Source of the DNA: Ktedonobacterales bacterium
GTDB lineage: Bacteria; Chloroflexota; Ktedonobacteria; Ktedonobacterales; JACDGC01
Assembly: GCA_013815535.1 (NCBI GenBank)
Contig: JACDGC010000149.1
Location: forward strand, 1 to 7,876
Direction of reading: 5' to 3'
DNA: 7,876 nt
Shown here: piece by piece, positions 1-6,576 of the stretch
How the letters are laid out: each line of letters opens with the position of its first letter
How positions within the stretch are numbered: position 1 is the stretch's first letter
Position numbers and translations under genes: made by a program
The notes under the pieces: model-generated
Database searches by the model: none
Told to the model about the DNA's origin: nothing
What the model saw: only the letters and a program-made list of their open reading frames with translations

Positions 1-3000
1 GGTGTTGCCCGTGTAGCGTTGATCGTACGTCTCGCGTCCAAAACCATCCACTAAAGTCGAACGCTGATGACTATTGGCATCGACTACGAAGGTCTGTTCA
101 TAGCAGCCGGTGTCACTGAAGCCGGCCACCCCACACAACACCGTATAAGTAGTGTTTATGGCGAAAGACAGTGGATCAGTGACATTCTTGGCTCGCTCTA
201 ACCCATCATAGGCAGTGGTTGTCCCAACCTGCGCCGTGTCATAGGCCACGAAGGCAGCGGCACCGGGGCTGCCCGTATAGGCCGTCACGTAGTACGAGTT
301 ACTCTCGAAAATCGCATGGCCGGCAACATCGTAATAGGCATACGCCACGACATCCTGCGTTCCATCAGGGCCGGCCTTGCGCGTCTCGACCAGGCGCCCC
401 CAACCATCATAGAACGCTCGGTTAGTAATGAGCGTCGTGCCATTGATGCGCTGGATCTCATCGAGTTCTATGCACGGGGCTTGGGCAGCGGTTCCCGAGC
501 ACCAGTTGGCATAGGCCCATGTCTTGGTCGATCCACTCATTTCTCCGGGCATCACTTGGCCTGTCATCCGGCCCAGTGCATCGTAGGAATAGGATGTGGT
601 CTTACTATTGAAGTCGGTCGCCGACATCGGCCAAGTGCCCCAACCTCCGGTTGCCGTGTTAGTATAGGCAGTGCTCGAGGTCTGGTTGAGGGCATTCCCT
701 GAACTGATGACATGTGCCGCAAAAGTCGAATCAAAGGTCGTGCAGTCCGAATGCTGCACGGCGCTGATGGTGCACCCTTTATGCCCGCTGACGCCAGCAT
801 TCGCATCGGCATCGTCCGAGGACACGTTGTTGCCATAGGTGTCATAGGTCGCGGTTGTGCGAAGTTGACCGGTGGGGGTAAAGCTCGGCGAAGTCCCGCA
901 GTTCGTGTAGGCATCGGTGGTGGTCGAGAGGCCCCTGGTCAGCGAGCTATTTTGGCCTGTCGTATACGCCAGCCCATCGTACCCTATGTAAGCACAACTA
1001 TAGCGGTTGCCGCTGCTGTCCTCGGTGTCTGAGAAGGCTACTGGATCGATAATGTATGTGCCGCTGATCGTCTGCGGCGTGTTCGACCGCGCTGCGGCGG
1101 GCACGCTCAACCCATCGTTCCAGATATAGCTCATCTTATGGATGATCTGGTTCGGACTGCCACTGTTGGTCGTCGTGGTCTCTTGCGTCACGCGCCCATA
1201 GCTGTCATAGGTATTGGCCGAGGTCGCCTGCACCCCATTGCTGGTGCCATTCTTCATCTCGTTGACCGATTGCGACTCTTGAATGTCACAAACGGCCACA
1301 GGATTATTGTGGTCCAGTTGGCTGACGCGCTTGCCATCCCAGGTTAGGGTGGTAGTGCCATCGACATAGTTAGGAGTCGCGCTCACCCCGCTCGGCGGGC
1401 AGGTCGCGGTGTAGGTCGCAGTGGTGTGCTTGAGAACGGTCGTGCCATTCGTGTCGTAGTAAAACGCCTCGATTTCGTGGCCATGGGCCGCGTTGCCGAG
1501 GTGCCACCAAGGCGCGTTGTGGCAGGTGAAGGCCGAGAAGCATGTGACCTCGGTCGTGTCGTAAAGACCATAGCCTTCGGTCGCGTAATATTTGTGGACC
1601 TCCGCCGCGCCATCGGGCAACGACACCGTCGCCTGCGCGAAGCCCATGAACTTGCCGTTGTAATAGTCCAGGTAGTCGCCATCGTTCTGGTTGCCCCAGT
1701 ACATGCCCGCGACACAGTCGCTGCATTCCTGCGCCACCAGCGGATAGCTGAGCAGATAGCTGTACCCCGTTGTTTCGGTGATGGGCGTGTTGCCCGCACT
1801 GGTGGGGCGGATCGTCGCGCCGGTCTGCTGGGTGAGGACGACATGGCTCCAGTTTTGGTCATCGGCCTCGTTGCAGGGGTAGCCGGTCTGATGCGAATTG
1901 CAATAGAGCGGATCAGCGGTGTTGCTGCCCCCGCCGGGTACACCATGGGTGTTGTTGCGCCCCGTAGCGAAACTAAAGGTCTGCGCCAACCCCAAGCCAT
2001 TGCTGGCTGAGGTCAGATAGCGGTTGTTGTTGGCATAGCTGCGGTTCCACAGCAGACACCCTGACCCATTGCCCGTATTCCACGACATCGAGCCGTCGCT
2101 GGGGCCGCAGTTCGTGGTGGGTTTCGGCGTGAACGTATCATCTTCGTAGTATTCGTTGAAGGTCGAGTAGCCATATTGCCGCGTCGGCAGCGCCGTCGCA
2201 CCATCCGTGCCGACCTCAGTAATGCGCGTCAGGTCGAACATACCCGCAGTCGAGAGGTTCGTCCCCGTCACCGGGTCGGTGATGATGGCTGGGCCAGATT
2301 GCTCATAGCTCAACTGGTAGTCGCGCAGCAGATTCCACGCGCCCGTGCCAGTCGAGCGCACCTGCACCTGCACATCGTTGAGGGCAAAGGTCGTCTGGTT
2401 TTGCGGCGCGGGTTGCCCGCCCCCCGACTTGAGGTCGAGCGGGTCATCACAGCGCAGATTCGAGCCCGTGTTGCAGCCCGTTGGCGTGTTCGTTAGACGT
2501 GACGGGGTGTGCGCGGCGGCGAAATTGACGCGCACCAGCGGGGCCCAATTCGCCCCGGTACACATGACATTCTTGTCGTGGCAGGTCGGCGAATCGTACT
2601 CGACCGTCGCCAACTGCGTATCGCGCGGATAGTTATAGGTCACCCCAGCAAAGACCGTTGACTGGGTATCGGCTTGATAGGTGAGATGGATCTGGTTCCC
2701 GTTGGGATCGGTGATGAGATCAAGGTTCCATCCCGTGATGAAGAAGCCATTGCCGGGGCTGTAATAATACTGGAGCGAATCCAGCGTGCAGCCAAATTCT
2801 TCCATGATGCCGTTGGTCAGATACACCCGCCAACACACGGGATGGGTCGGCATATTGATGTTGAGTGGACCCACATACGAGTAGATCTTGGCATGACTCT
2901 CATTGGCGGTGTGCCACAGGATGGGGCAAGGCTGCGAACTGGCATTGCCGGTGGCGCAATAATTGTTAGGGGTGTCATCGTAGTAGGTTGAGATATTGAT

Positions 3001-4140
3001 ATCTGGCCCGATGAGTTCCGAGCCAGTGCCATAGGGATCGCTGAGCTGCCAACTGCTCTCCCAATTGGGGGTGGGACCATTGCTGAGCACATTGTGCTCG
3101 GCCCAACTAATGGACCCCAAGCTCAGGCTCCAGCCCTCACCCACCCAGGGTGCCGCTCCTTGGGGGCTATGCTGCTCGGCGGTGGATTCGCTACTGTACC
3201 CCAGATTGATGGGCGGAGTCAGCCCGCCGGGACCCTGCGGCACCTCGATGGGGAAGCCCGCCGTCAACGCCCCGGCATTGAGGTCGACGTTGAAGGGATC
3301 GGGCGTGCCAAAGACCGAAACGGGCGAATCCGTATTGAAGCTCAGCGAACTGGCGGGAGTACTGATCAGTGGATGAATCGCAATGGTATGGACTTTACTA
3401 TCATGGATAGTTGGCTGCTTGGAGAAGGTTCCTTGCACCTTCGTTGGATCGGTTACCCCATCGGGCAAGGGGGCCAGAGTGGTGCCTTGCGGCAATTTGC
3501 CATTCATGAGGACGAAGGCATGGTCGAAATTGAAGGCCGATTCTTTTTTGCCGTAGTGATAGGTGGCGGTGATGGCCTGACGCAGGCCCTGCGGTAGCAA
3601 TTTGCCTTGCGCGTCGACCACCTGGATGAGGTAGGTGCCAAAGGAGACGTGCCCACTGCCGCCAGCCGTCGAGCCAGAGGCGGGCGCGACCTGCGACACC
3701 AGCAGCGAGGCTTTTCCCCCGGCCGCCTTGAGGTCCGCGGCGGTAATCGCATTGGCGGGGATATCGAACTGGAGTCGTCCATCGCTCCCGATGAACTGGG
3801 CCGTTTTGCCCGGTTGCAAGTCAATGCTGCCCGCTTTCATGGGCATGGGAGCGGTGTGCTTGATGGATTGGGGCGTTTTGGGGAGATTGGTCGGACCGGT
3901 CGGAACGGAAACTGGCGGCTTATGCAAAATGGATTGCGAGCCAGCGGTCGGATTCGGATGATTGGGGGCGCCCTTATTGATCGCAGCGTGCGCCTGGGCA
4001 GGCACATTCGCGACGACATTGCCAAAAACGGTGAGGAGCAGCACGGTCCAAATCACCGCTTTGCGCCATTGTGCCCCCAGCAATGCCAAGAGCCGATATC
4101 CGCAGGAGGATGACTGCCGCGTACCTGTTGCCGGTAACAT
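1..4140 (-). CDS. Secreted RHS/YD-repeat protein, C-terminus outside window
   Basis: Reading the minus strand from ATG at 4140 gives 1,380 codons without a stop, so the gene runs off the left edge. Residues 26-52 form a signal peptide: Arg-Lys, then a hydrophobic core (AVIWTVLLLTVF), then a likely cleavage site after AHA (50-52), so export is expected. Residues about 85-230 look like a beta-sandwich region (FDIPANAIT). Near 315-340 the pair YSSES and GEGWSLSLG is the signature of RHS and Tc-toxin B-type shells. ITDPNGNQ lies near 480. YD repeats follow: TYDSYGRVTQ (977), YDTYGNN (1099), SYDALGRMTG (1185), FYDGWGRLVE (1243), AYYDVAGH (1268), AYDGLER (1310) and VDGFGRETYD (1364). Known RHS proteins build a hollow beta-shell around a variable C-terminal cargo; here that end is not visible, so a toxin role is unproven. 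In-frame ATGs at 4281 and 4275 would add 45-47 residues but lack a good ribosome site and would bury the signal peptide. Confidence 0.93.
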   Translation of the reverse strand, partial: MLPATGTRQSSSCGYRLLALLGAQWRKAVIWTVLLLTVFGNVVANVPAQAHAAINKGAPNHPNPTAGSQSILHKPPVSVPTGPTNLPKTPQSIKHTAPMPMKAGSIDLQPGKTAQFIGSDGRLQFDIPANAITAADLKAAGGKASLLVSQVAPASGSTAGGSGHVSFGTYLIQVVDAQGKLLPQGLRQAITATYHYGKKESAFNFDHAFVLMNGKLPQGTTLAPLPDGVTDPTKVQGTFSKQPTIHDSKVHTIAIHPLISTPASSLSFNTDSPVSVFGTPDPFNVDLNAGALTAGFPIEVPQGPGGLTPPINLGYSSESTAEQHSPQGAAPWVGEGWSLSLGSISWAEHNVLSNGPTPNWESSWQLSDPYGTGSELIGPDINISTYYDDTPNNYCATGNASSQPCPILWHTANESHAKIYSYVGPLNINMPTHPVCWRVYLTNGIMEEFGCTLDSLQYYYSPGNGFFITGWNLDLITDPNGNQIHLTYQADTQSTVFAGVTYNYPRDTQLATVEYDSPTCHDKNVMCTGANWAPLVRVNFAAAHTPSRLTNTPTGCNTGSNLRCDDPLDLKSGGGQPAPQNQTTFALNDVQVQVRSTGTGAWNLLRDYQLSYEQSGPAIITDPVTGTNLSTAGMFDLTRITEVGTDGATALPTRQYGYSTFNEYYEDDTFTPKPTTNCGPSDGSMSWNTGNGSGCLLWNRSYANNNRYLTSASNGLGLAQTFSFATGRNNTHGVPGGGSNTADPLYCNSHQTGYPCNEADDQNWSHVVLTQQTGATIRPTSAGNTPITETTGYSYLLSYPLVAQECSDCVAGMYWGNQNDGDYLDYYNGKFMGFAQATVSLPDGAAEVHKYYATEGYGLYDTTEVTCFSAFTCHNAPWWHLGNAAHGHEIEAFYYDTNGTTVLKHTTATYTATCPPSGVSATPNYVDGTTTLTWDGKRVSQLDHNNPVAVCDIQESQSVNEMKNGTSNGVQATSANTYDSYGRVTQETTTTNSGSPNQIIHKMSYIWNDGLSVPAAARSNTPQTISGTYIIDPVAFSDTEDSSGNRYSCAYIGYDGLAYTTGQNSSLTRGLSTTTDAYTNCGTSPSFTPTGQLRTTATYDTYGNNVSSDDADANAGVSGHKGCTISAVQHSDCTTFDSTFAAHVISSGNALNQTSSTAYTNTATGGWGTWPMSATDFNSKTTSYSYDALGRMTGQVMPGEMSGSTKTWAYANWCSGTAAQAPCIELDEIQRINGTTLITNRAFYDGWGRLVETRKAGPDGTQDVVAYAYYDVAGHAIFESNSYYVTAYTGSPGAAAFVAYDTAQVGTTTAYDGLERAKNVTDPLSFAINTTYTVLCGVAGFSDTGCYEQTFVVDANSHQRSTLVDGFGRETYDQRYTGNT

Positions 4141-4147
4141 ACGATAT

Positions 4148-4152
4148 CCCTC
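4148..4152 (-). promoter_or_regulatory. Ribosome binding site deciding the RHS start
   Basis: On the minus strand GAGGG lies 7 nt before the ATG at 4140. The in-frame ATGs further upstream (4281, 4275) have no comparable purine box, and the start at 4140 places the signal peptide near the N-terminus. This supports 4140 as the start. Confidence 0.6.
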
Positions 4153-4361
4153 TACTTTCCCCAATAGAAGCCAGAGCGTGCCATTATGGCTCAGCCAAGA
4201 ACAGGATACCTGGGATTCGTGCGCTCTACCATTCGTACATGTGCTGAACTTTTTCGGCTTCTTTTCAGGAGACATACGCATACTCTAGGGGAAAAACTCC
4301 GTATGTGTACGCAAAAACAGGTGCTATTAATCGCTGGAACACATAAATATTGACATAACAC

Positions 4362-4390
4362 TTGCATCTTCTTGCGAAATATGTTACACT
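4362..4390 (+). promoter_or_regulatory. Candidate sigma-70-type promoter for the GAF-like ORF
   Basis: TTGCAT (4362-4367) and TACACT (4385-4390) are separated by exactly 17 nt, which fits a vegetative promoter reading right, with transcription starting near 4397. A better -35 match, TTGACA at 4350-4355, has no -10 at a usable distance. The assignment rests on consensus match only. Confidence 0.4.
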
Positions 4391-4575
4391 CGTTTTCGTG
4401 CGAGCATACATGCTGTTAAGCGCATTTGGAGATGACCGCCGTACTGAGGTTTTCGTGCTAGCGAAGCTGCATCATATTTCGTTGCGCCAGTCGACCGCAT
4501 TAGCCAATCGGGAGGCCTTCTTTTATTTGCTCTTGTTCGATCCGCCTTGGCTTTCTCCCCTAGCAGAGGACCACG

Positions 4576-4995
4576 ATGGAAATACGCGAGCAGCCCTCAC
4601 CGCTGTTTATTCGCTCCACCACCGGCCATTCGCCCCCGCTCGGCCTGAGTCGGTTGCATGACGGGCGACGATTGCGCGCGGCTCTGTTGCCCGAGTCGCG
4701 CGACAATGCGTCCCACGTTCGTCTGTCAGACGCCCCAGACTTTGTTGCATATTATACGGGTAACGTATCGCAATTAGCAGGTGTCCGCGATACGCTCTAT
4801 GGCACAGTATTGCAAGCACAGCAGCAACAAGAACCAGAGACGGTTGGTCGACTCGTAATCGGTCTCGATCCCCTAAACACGCGGGAGATTGGGGTATTGC
4901 TCCTAGTTGAGCAGGAATACTCGAACCAAGATAGCGTGCACGCGGTTGATATCTCGCCCAAGTTCGTAAAAAAGCATAGTGAACGCCCATTTTGA
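4576..4995 (+). CDS. Small GAF-like protein without output domain, possible truncated regulator paralogue
   Basis: A 139-aa ORF. It starts just after an in-frame TAG (4561) and has GAGG 6 nt before the ATG. It matches no family I can name with confidence. It resembles the first 170 residues of the LuxR-type protein encoded at 5229-6068. Shared landmarks in the same order are RLxxGR..LR (26-34 versus 25-34), a YY pair (59-60 versus 67-68), SQL (65-67 versus 70-72) and TL[YF]GTxL (73-79 versus 78-84). A GAF-like beta-hairpin follows: GLDPL..REIGVLLL (96-110) versus the LPVK..YGTLHI stretch. The helix YSNQDSVHAV (115-124) ends the domain, and the protein stops where a linker and HTH would be expected. 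The last codons and the stop lie inside a perfect inverted repeat. It may be a free-standing sensor, an anti-activator-like partner, or a decayed gene cut at the repeat. The alignment was made by eye. Confidence 0.5.
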   Translation: MEIREQPSPLFIRSTTGHSPPLGLSRLHDGRRLRAALLPESRDNASHVRLSDAPDFVAYYTGNVSQLAGVRDTLYGTVLQAQQQQEPETVGRLVIGLDPLNTREIGVLLLVEQEYSNQDSVHAVDISPKFVKKHSERPF

Positions 4996-5015
4996 GAAAA
5001 TGGGCGTTCACTATG
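4968..5015 (-). terminator. Leftward intrinsic-terminator-like hairpin
   Basis: Read on the minus strand, the 19-bp stem is followed after one base by six T (4973-4968), the form of a Rho-independent terminator. Read on the plus strand there is no T tract after the stem. No minus-strand gene is seen immediately to the right apart from a transposase remnant near 6.2 kb. It could therefore shield the region from antisense transcription, or the T run may be chance. Confidence 0.35.
4975..5015. repeat. Perfect 19-bp inverted repeat with 3-nt spacer
   Basis: The arms 4975-4993 and 4997-5015 are exact reverse complements (each contains GTGAACGCCCATTTT or its complement) around the spacer GAG. The stop codon of the upstream ORF (4993-4995) straddles arm and spacer. 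A 41-nt near-perfect palindrome of this kind can be a terminator stem, a transposable-element end-to-end scar, or a cruciform. No second copy of the full arm is present in the window. Confidence 0.9.
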
Positions 5016-5228
5016 GCCCTGCGGCCTTAACAAAGTCGTGCCATCCTTTTTCGCTGGCGCATCCATACGCTAAAATAGGTCTTTTGACGTATGGTGCTTT
5101 GGCTCTTGAATGCCTACACTTGAGTGGGTGCCTTTTGGTGTTAGTGGGACGTGATGTGAGGGATTTTTGCTGACAAATGCCGCATAAAAATCATCTCATA
5201 CGGCGAGCACTATGGGACAATTGGAGGA
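5016..5228. other. Spacer between the GAF-like ORF and the LuxR-type gene
   Basis: No recognisable gene was found in any plus-strand frame. The frame that continues past the hairpin to 5173 shows no homology to the sensor pair beyond a short KMGVHYG that is probably chance. A 7-bp inverted repeat CCATACG/CGTATGG (5063-5069, 5088-5094) with inner AAAA/TTTT pairs could be a regulator site or weak hairpin. No clear promoter was identified. Confidence 0.45.
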
Positions 5229-6068
5229 ATGGATAATGAAGGGGGAAAATCAACAGTAGGTAGTCGCGCCAGATTAGGTCCTGAGAACACATCTCATAAA
5301 CGCCTCACAGTGGGTCGCAGTCAATTACGGAGGATTGCTTTGCGTCAAAAAACATCTCCCACATTCCATGTACCCCAAGCACGATTTCCGCAGGCCGATG
5401 ATGGGCCACCAGAGACGCTTTACCACTACTATATCTCGCAACTTTTCGCCTGTGGCCCCACCCTTTTTGGTACGACTCTATCGATCGAGCAGACCATCAG
5501 TGAACGGATCAATTATATTTCTCATAGCACAGCATGCTATGTACCATCGCGCATGTTTACGCCGACAATGGCACCCTTGTCACAAATGGAATATGATATC
5601 AGCCTCCCGGTGAAATGGGGGGGGGTGCATTATGGAACGCTGCATATCTCGGTCTCACATACCGTTGCTGAAAGGCCTCCCCTTTCTGTCGATGCCATGA
5701 AACAATTTGCCCAAAATATCGGATGGTTCATTCGCACGCTGGAAGATGCGCGGCACATTCAACTCACACGCTTAGAAATACCGTCAGATACGCTGCATCG
5801 GATCGAGAGTTTATCCGCACGGCATCAACAAGTGTTGCAATATATGATGAAAGGCTGCACAAGCGCCACGATCGCGGCATCGCTCTGCATCAGCAAGCGA
5901 ACGGTGGAAAGCCATCAGCGGGAAATTTACGAACGGTTGCAGGTCAAACGCCGTGAGGATGCGGTGTTGGTAGGCTTAGCGGCAGGTCTGGCATCGTGGC
6001 CGCTCGCGCAAAAAGCGGACGATGCAGAGGAACTAGCGTCGACAGTAAAAAGGCAAGCCAGCAGGTGA
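5229..6068 (+). CDS. LuxR-family transcriptional regulator with GAF-like sensor domain
   Basis: A 279-aa protein. Residues about 193-254 form a LuxR/NarL-type helix-turn-helix: LSARHQQVLQYMMKG, then TIAASLCISKRTVESHQREIYERLQVKRREDAV. This matches the family pattern (ERE-like start, IA..L.IS..TV..H, KL.V..R.EAV) and predicts DNA binding as a dimer. Residues about 65-172 resemble a compact GAF-type sensor, best seen in ISLPVKWGGVHYGTLHISVS (124-143) and the following helix LSVDAMKQFAQNIG. The ligand is unknown, and no phospho-acceptor receiver domain is seen. The ATG at 5229 lies only 1 nt after GGAGG, which is poor spacing. An in-frame TTG at 5340 has CGGAGG 5 nt upstream and would give 242 aa. 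I keep 5229 because residues 25-34 (RLTVGRSQLR) resemble the neighbouring paralogue and would be lost from the short form. A run of nine G at residues 130-133 could cause frameshifts. Confidence 0.87.
   Translation: MDNEGGKSTVGSRARLGPENTSHKRLTVGRSQLRRIALRQKTSPTFHVPQARFPQADDGPPETLYHYYISQLFACGPTLFGTTLSIEQTISERINYISHSTACYVPSRMFTPTMAPLSQMEYDISLPVKWGGVHYGTLHISVSHTVAERPPLSVDAMKQFAQNIGWFIRTLEDARHIQLTRLEIPSDTLHRIESLSARHQQVLQYMMKGCTSATIAASLCISKRTVESHQREIYERLQVKRREDAVLVGLAAGLASWPLAQKADDAEELASTVKRQASR
5617..5625 (+). repeat. G9 homopolymer inside the LuxR-type gene
   Basis: Nine consecutive G encode the end of Trp130 through the first base of Val133, in the sensor domain upstream of the HTH. Loss of one G leads to TGA at 5698-5700, and gain of one leads to TGA at 5669-5671. 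Either slip would remove the DNA-binding domain. Such tracts act as phase-variation switches in several bacteria; here the role is inferred. A sequencing or assembly error in the tract length is unlikely, since the frame is intact. Confidence 0.8.
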
Positions 6069-6099
6069 ACTCGCGCTCCGGTCTTGTGCAGTGTGAAAC

Positions 6100-6288
6100 C
6101 ATCCCATTACGGCGGGCTTGACCCTGCCTCGTATTTGCTCTGGCCAGTGTGCGGCACGCCATCCCCAGGGCTTGGCTGTCGTAGGGTTTGTCCGCATGCA
6201 CCTTGTGGGGGCGCTTGCGCGGACGGCCTCGCCCGCGTCCGGTGGCGCGCAGTCCGGGGATGGCGTCCAGTACTGCGACGCACAGTAT
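6100..6288 (-). pseudogene. IS5-family-type DDE transposase remnant
   Basis: The minus-strand frame through 6279 and 6201 reads VLDAIPGLR, then GRGRPRKRPHK, then VHADKPYDSQAL, then LARANTRQGQARRNG. This follows the IS5-group transposase core (LDA.P..RG..GRPR.RP.K..ADK.YD....R..LR.RGI...IARRG), where the Asp of ADKxYD is the second catalytic acid. Only about 60 residues remain. A stop (TAG, 6297-6295) cuts the upstream side, so the first catalytic Asp is missing. Similarity fades after ARRNG (about 6100), so the Glu-containing end is missing too. I saw no terminal inverted repeats. The open frame continues leftward antisense to the end of the LuxR-type gene, but without family resemblance. It is a dead relic of an insertion between the two regulator genes. 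Confidence 0.72.
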
Positions 6289-6291
6289 ACA

Positions 6292-6314
6292 CGGCTAGGA
6301 AAATGCCCTAGCCG
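6292..6314. repeat. 8-bp hairpin beside the transposase remnant
   Basis: CGGCTAGG (6292-6299) and CCTAGCCG (6307-6314) pair perfectly around a 7-nt loop. The following bases hold only a broken T stretch (CTCTTTTCT, 6320 onwards), so it is at best a weak terminator for the LuxR-type gene some 220 bases upstream. It could equally be a scar of the insertion. Confidence 0.5.
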
Positions 6315-6478
6315 ATTCTCAGCTCTTTTCTATCAGCGACGCGGTAGCGTAACGCTTCCCTTCTTGCAAACTCTGTTGAATTATGACGTGACTATTCGTG
6401 TTAGAGGGTATGTTCCCCTTTGCTCCGATACGTGTTTAGCGCACCCTTCACGCAGGGCTGACCTCACTGCTTTAGGGA

Positions 6479-6484
6479 TACAAT
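6479..6484 (+). promoter_or_regulatory. Candidate -10 box for the BTAD gene
   Basis: TACAAT matches the -10 consensus at five of six positions. The only -35-like sequence is CTGACC at 6458-6463 with a short 15-nt spacer, so the promoter may be weak or activator-dependent. It would give a leader of about 85 nt. Confidence 0.25.
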
Positions 6485-6562
6485 CTCTGGCGCAAGTCTA
6501 AAAGCCCCTGAATTTACCCTAGGAAGTCATCACGATAAGTTGGGATAGTGCTCTACCCCTGG

Positions 6563-6567
6563 GGAGG
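6563..6567 (+). promoter_or_regulatory. Ribosome binding site for the BTAD gene
   Basis: GGAGG lies 3 nt before the ATG at 6571 and 9 nt before the in-frame ATG at 6577. The spacing favours 6577 as the start; the two proteins differ by only two residues. Confidence 0.65.
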
Positions 6568-6576
6568 AACATGGCC

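Larger units (their letters stand above)
4141..4575. other. Divergent intergenic region between RHS gene and GAF-like ORF
   Basis: This stretch separates the leftward RHS gene from the rightward small ORF and must hold both promoters. It is more AT-rich than either flank around 4260-4400. A fair rightward promoter is visible at 4362-4390. I found no convincing leftward -35/-10 pair. The rightward transcript would have a leader of about 180 nt. Short open frames here (for example a TTG-started one from 4362) have no ribosome site and no recognisable protein features, so I do not call them genes. Confidence 0.6.
6069..6576. other. Intergenic region with transposase remnant and BTAD-gene leader
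   Basis: About 500 bases without an intact gene. The left part (6100-6288) carries an antisense IS5-type transposase fragment. A small hairpin abuts it at 6292-6314. The right part (6315-6570) has lower GC and shows no protein signature in any frame; it should contain the promoter and leader of the BTAD gene. A plus-strand open frame at 6118-6501 lies over the transposase remnant and is a shadow. Confidence 0.6.

Noticed and set aside
219..4113. Many open frames of 60-200 codons on both strands within the left 4.1 kb
   Set aside because: They overlap the continuous minus-strand RHS frame, are Arg/Ala/Pro-rich, lack family motifs and ribosome sites, and are shadows of that gene.
4362..4661. 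Plus-strand open frame of 99 codons with a TTG start
   Set aside because: Its start coincides with the predicted -35 box, it has no ribosome site, and it overlaps the better-supported ORF at 4576 in another frame.
4607..5066. Minus-strand open frames opposite the GAF-like ORF
   Set aside because: They begin in or near the palindrome, show no domain signature, and lie opposite a frame with recognisable paralogy.
4979..5173. Plus-strand frame of 64 codons starting in the palindrome, with KMGVHYG resembling KWGGVHYG of the LuxR-type protein
   Set aside because: The match is six residues, the rest of the frame has no resemblance, and the ribosome site is absent. It is probably coincidence from the repeat sequence.
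6118..6501. Plus-strand open frame of 127 codons after the LuxR-type gene
   Set aside because: It lies antisense to the transposase remnant, has no ribosome site and shows no recognisable domain.
6556..6564. CCCC-T-GGGG palindrome overlapping the BTAD ribosome site
   Set aside because: A 1-nt loop cannot form a hairpin, so it is not a credible sequestering structure.
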